Shown in pieces: positions 6,901 to 8,840 of a stretch of DNA of 8,840 nt. The notes under the pieces were generated by a model. The model ran no database searches. It saw only the letters and a list, made by a program, of their open reading frames with translations, and was not told the origin of the DNA. Made by a program: the position numbers and the translations under genes. Each line of letters begins with the position of its first letter. The first letter of the stretch is position 1. This DNA comes from an uncultured Treponema sp. (GTDB lineage Bacteria > Spirochaetota > Spirochaetia > Treponematales > Treponemataceae). The stretch spans positions 1 through 8,840 of the forward strand of contig CAMNHD010000045.1 in the NCBI GenBank assembly GCA_946538875.1, read 5' to 3'.

Positions 6901-6944
6901 TGTGGAATAGATTAGGAAAGAATGTGGAAACTTGGTGGAATCTG
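6901..6944 (-). promoter_or_regulatory. Four 11-bp direct repeats, candidate OmpR/PhoB-type operator
   Basis: On the + strand GGAA occurs at 6904, 6915, 6926 and 6937, exactly 11 bp apart. The units are TGTGGAATAGA, TTAGGAAAGAA, TGTGGAAACTT and GGTGGAATCTG, and three of the four share GTGGAA. OmpR/PhoB-family regulators bind as head-to-tail dimers to direct repeats with an 11-bp period (one helical turn), as in pho boxes. The block ends 6 bp upstream of the -10-like element facing the small secreted gene and so covers its -35 position. A regulator gene of this family begins 124 bp away on the other side. The inferred role is activation of the secreted gene by the neighbouring regulator, possibly with autoregulation. 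Confidence 0.6.
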
Positions 6945-7067
6945 TTGTCAGGAATGGAAAAAGCCTTACTTTTAGGCGCTGATATGCTATCATAAAAACT
7001 AGGTGTGGGGTAAAAACAGGCTTTGTGTTGCACACTTGCATATAGAGTCAAAATATAGGAGGCAGGT

Positions 7068-7751
7068 ATGGCAAGAATTCTTATTGTGGATGACGAGGCT
7101 GATATAAGGAATCTGATTGCGCGTTATGCCGGACATGAATCCTACCAGACTGCACAGGCTTCTGATGGAAGGGAAGCACTTGCTCTGTGCACTGAGCAGG
7201 ACTTTGATCTGATTGTAATGGATATAATGATGCCAGGTATGGATGGATTTGAAGCATCCAGGGAAATCAAAAAAATAAAGGACATACCGTTTTTGATGCT
7301 TTCTGCCCGTGGTAGTGAGCGGGATAAGCTTGAAGGGTTTGGAATAGGTGCGGATGATTATGTGGTGAAGCCTTTTTCTCCAAAGGAACTGATGGCAAGA
7401 ATAAATGCAATCCTGAACAGGCGGAAGGCTCAGCTTACCAAAAGCGCGGATACATCTCAGGTTCTGCAGGAAGGTCTTTTGCGGATCGACATGCGCGGTC
7501 ATACAGTATCTGCCGGTGGAGAAAAGCTTTCCCTTACATCCAAGGAATATGATGTGCTCTTGTTCCTTGCAAAGAATAAGGACGTTGCGTTTTCCAGGGA
7601 CCAGATAATTGATGCAGTCTGGGGTGAAAATTATTATGCCGATGACAGGACTGTTGACTGGCAGGTGAAGCTTTTGCGCGGTAAACTTGGAGTGTGCAGG
7701 GATTATATTGTCACAATTCGTGGTGTGGGGTACAAATTTGAAGTTAAATAA
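7068..7751 (+). CDS. OmpR/PhoB-family response regulator
   Basis: This 227-residue cytoplasmic transcription factor is activated by phosphorylation from the following histidine kinase. The receiver domain (about 2-118) has the acidic pair D8/D9, the phospho-acceptor D52 in IVMDIMMPGMDG, S79 and K101 in YVVKPFSPKEL. A winged-helix DNA-binding domain occupies about 133-227, with LSLTSKEYDVLLFL, the recognition-helix region DDRTVDWQVKLLRGKL and the terminal wing IRGVGYKFEV. RTVDWQVKLLR departs slightly from the usual RTVDVHIxxLR. Start ATG 7068 has AGGAGG (7057-7062) five bases upstream. The kinase frame overlaps its 3' end, so the two form an operon. I found no convincing -35/-10 pair immediately upstream; TATCAT at 6988-6993 is the best -10 candidate. 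The four 11-bp repeats in the upstream intergenic region suit a regulator of this family. The signal and regulon are unknown. Confidence 0.95.
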   Translation: MARILIVDDEADIRNLIARYAGHESYQTAQASDGREALALCTEQDFDLIVMDIMMPGMDGFEASREIKKIKDIPFLMLSARGSERDKLEGFGIGADDYVVKPFSPKELMARINAILNRRKAQLTKSADTSQVLQEGLLRIDMRGHTVSAGGEKLSLTSKEYDVLLFLAKNKDVAFSRDQIIDAVWGENYYADDRTVDWQVKLLRGKLGVCRDYIVTIRGVGYKFEVK

Positions 7752-8840
7752 CAAGTCTTTTGGGGCAAAGCTTTGGACATACTTTGCAGTTTTTGCAACG
7801 CTGATATTCATTACATTATGGCTTCTGCAGACAGTTTTTCTTCAGACAATGTATGAAAGCATGGCTGTTTCAAAGGTCAGGAAGAATGTGACTGCGCTCT
7901 TGAAGAAGTACTCTGGTCCTTATGAAAATGAAGCCTTTTACCGCGAAATGGATCAGCTAGCCTACAGTCAGTCATTTTTGGTGCTCCTTGCCGGTTTTGA
8001 TGGAAAACTAAAGTACAGTGCCAGTGAACACAGTTTTCCGTTTGAGGGCGGGAGGAACCAGCCAAGGTTCAGACCCTCCTGGAAGCCATTGGAAAAACCT
8101 CCTGTAAAACCGTTGGGGAGCCCCTCTGACAAAAACTTTGGTGATTTTACGGATAGCCCTGGGGAAGATAAATCCAAACCTGTCCAGGCAGAGAGGGAAC
8201 GCGGGGTTTATCATAATCTTCCCCCGTTTTACGAGGAACTAATCAGGAGCCTGAAAGACGATTCTCAGGAAACTCTAGGAATAAAACTGGACATAGGAAG
8301 CGCTTATGTCTATGCGGTGAATCTGAACAAAGAATATGTCCTTATCGTCAGTATGCCCATCAAGGCTGTAGGTGCCGCAGTGGGAATAATCAGGATGCAG
8401 CTGATAATTGTATCTGCGGCGGCTTTGCTGCTTGGCCTGCTTTTTGCGTATGTGCTTTCCAAGCGTTTTTCCAGACCGGTAAAATCTCTGGTGGCACAGT
8501 CACGGAAAATGGCCGTCGGGGATTTTGAGCTTGAGTTCAACAGGGGATTCTGTTCGGAACTGGACGAACTTTCGGATACTCTTGACCAAACTGCAAAGTC
8601 TTTGGACCGCCTTGAGCATTCGCGGCAGGAACTGTTGGCAAATGTTTCGCACGATCTGCGCACTCCGCTCACAATGATACGCGGTTATGCCGAATCAGTC
8701 CGCGATATCACCGGTGACACTAAATCTGAACGGGATGCTGATGTCGAAGTGATAATCCGTGAGGCTGACAGGCTTACTGATTTGGTGAATGATATTTTGG
8801 AATATACTTCAGTGAGCAAGACCGGTGCTGCGCTTGAACT
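7738..8840 (+). CDS. Sensor histidine kinase (HAMP-HisKA type), 3' end outside the window
   Basis: This membrane sensor kinase is the partner of the OmpR-type regulator; the open frame runs off the window. No ATG lies before the first membrane segment, so a non-ATG start is needed. TTG 7738 (MKLNNKSFGAKLW, 14-nt overlap with the regulator gene) is the best fit; GTG 7720 or 7723 are alternatives. No strong ribosome site is seen, only GGGG at 7727-7730, consistent with translational coupling. Numbered from TTG 7738, membrane segment 1 is about 12-32 and the extracytoplasmic sensor about 33-215. The sensor contains a Pro/Lys-rich, probably disordered stretch at about 104-156. Membrane segment 2 is about 222-241 and HAMP about 242-295 (RPVKSL, MAVGDFELEF). 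The HisKA phospho-acceptor is H305 in NVSHDLRTPLTMIRGY. The ATPase domain would follow after the window end. The sensed signal is not evident, but the envelope stress or metal role suggested by the divergent small secreted protein is possible. Confidence 0.88.
   Translation, partial: MKLNNKSFGAKLWTYFAVFATLIFITLWLLQTVFLQTMYESMAVSKVRKNVTALLKKYSGPYENEAFYREMDQLAYSQSFLVLLAGFDGKLKYSASEHSFPFEGGRNQPRFRPSWKPLEKPPVKPLGSPSDKNFGDFTDSPGEDKSKPVQAERERGVYHNLPPFYEELIRSLKDDSQETLGIKLDIGSAYVYAVNLNKEYVLIVSMPIKAVGAAVGIIRMQLIIVSAAALLLGLLFAYVLSKRFSRPVKSLVAQSRKMAVGDFELEFNRGFCSELDELSDTLDQTAKSLDRLEHSRQELLANVSHDLRTPLTMIRGYAESVRDITGDTKSERDADVEVIIREADRLTDLVNDILEYTSVSKTGAALE

Noticed and set aside
6901..6960. CRISPR-like or transposon-end repeats
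   Set aside because: Units are 11 bp with no spacers of constant length, no inverted ends, no cas or transposase gene. GGAA copies at 6951 and 6956 are out of the 11-bp phase and were left out of the operator.
7025..7035. GTGT-TGC-ACAC small palindrome before the OmpR-type regulator
   Set aside because: Only 4-bp arms, no second copy nearby and no fit to a known operator; chance is a sufficient explanation.
6830..7051. N-terminal extension of the small - strand protein to 7051
   Set aside because: The extension would place 74 residues before a clean signal peptide, runs through the promoter and 11-bp repeat region, and has no ribosome site. GAGGTG at 6840-6835 supports the start at 6829.
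6999..7811. Long - strand open frame (270 codons) opposite the OmpR-type regulator
   Set aside because: It is antisense to a gene with every expected response-regulator motif. Its translation has scattered Cys/His and no domain pattern, signal peptide or ribosome site.

Overview
The window looks like a moderate-GC, diderm, carbohydrate-degrading bacterium. A host-associated treponeme or related spirochaete is my best guess. The reasons are Firmicutes-style YesM/YesN sugar-sensing signalling next to a very large exported protein whose C-terminal half reads like an outer-membrane beta-barrel, together with strong AGGAGG ribosome binding sites. No rRNA or marker gene is present, so the taxonomy is inference.

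Region 1 (2-2909, + strand) is a tight run of three genes. It holds the C-terminal end of a probable sugar-binding lipoprotein or periplasmic solute-binding protein, a 600-aa YesM/LytS-type sensor histidine kinase, and a 255-aa YesN-type response regulator (receiver plus AraC HTH). The genes are 9 nt apart and then overlapping by 8 nt, so they are almost certainly one operon. The likely logic is that a binding protein and kinase sense a sugar, and the regulator switches on carbohydrate genes.

Region 2 (2910-6373, + strand) is a structured 214-nt leader followed by one very large gene of 1057 aa. The protein has a signal peptide, a clan GH-A (GH2-like) TIM-barrel glycosidase domain with both catalytic acids visible, and about 500 residues of amphipathic beta-strand repeats resembling an outer-membrane barrel. 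It is the likely output of the upstream two-component system and may be a glycosidase anchored in the outer membrane by its own C-terminus. An intrinsic terminator follows, and a second one lies inside the 3' end of the convergent gene.

Region 3 (6374-8840) has a small secreted, cationic, His/Met-containing protein on the - strand. It is divergent from an OmpR-type response regulator and a classical sensor histidine kinase on the + strand; the kinase is cut by the window end. The layout parallels enterobacterial cpxP / cpxRA. Between the divergent genes lie four direct repeats with an exact 11-bp period, just upstream of a -10-like element facing the small secreted gene. This is the geometry expected of a binding site for an OmpR/PhoB-family regulator.

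The most noteworthy items are the glycosidase/beta-barrel fusion, the 11-bp-periodic operator with its CpxP-like divergent gene, and the hairpin-rich leader of the glycosidase gene.
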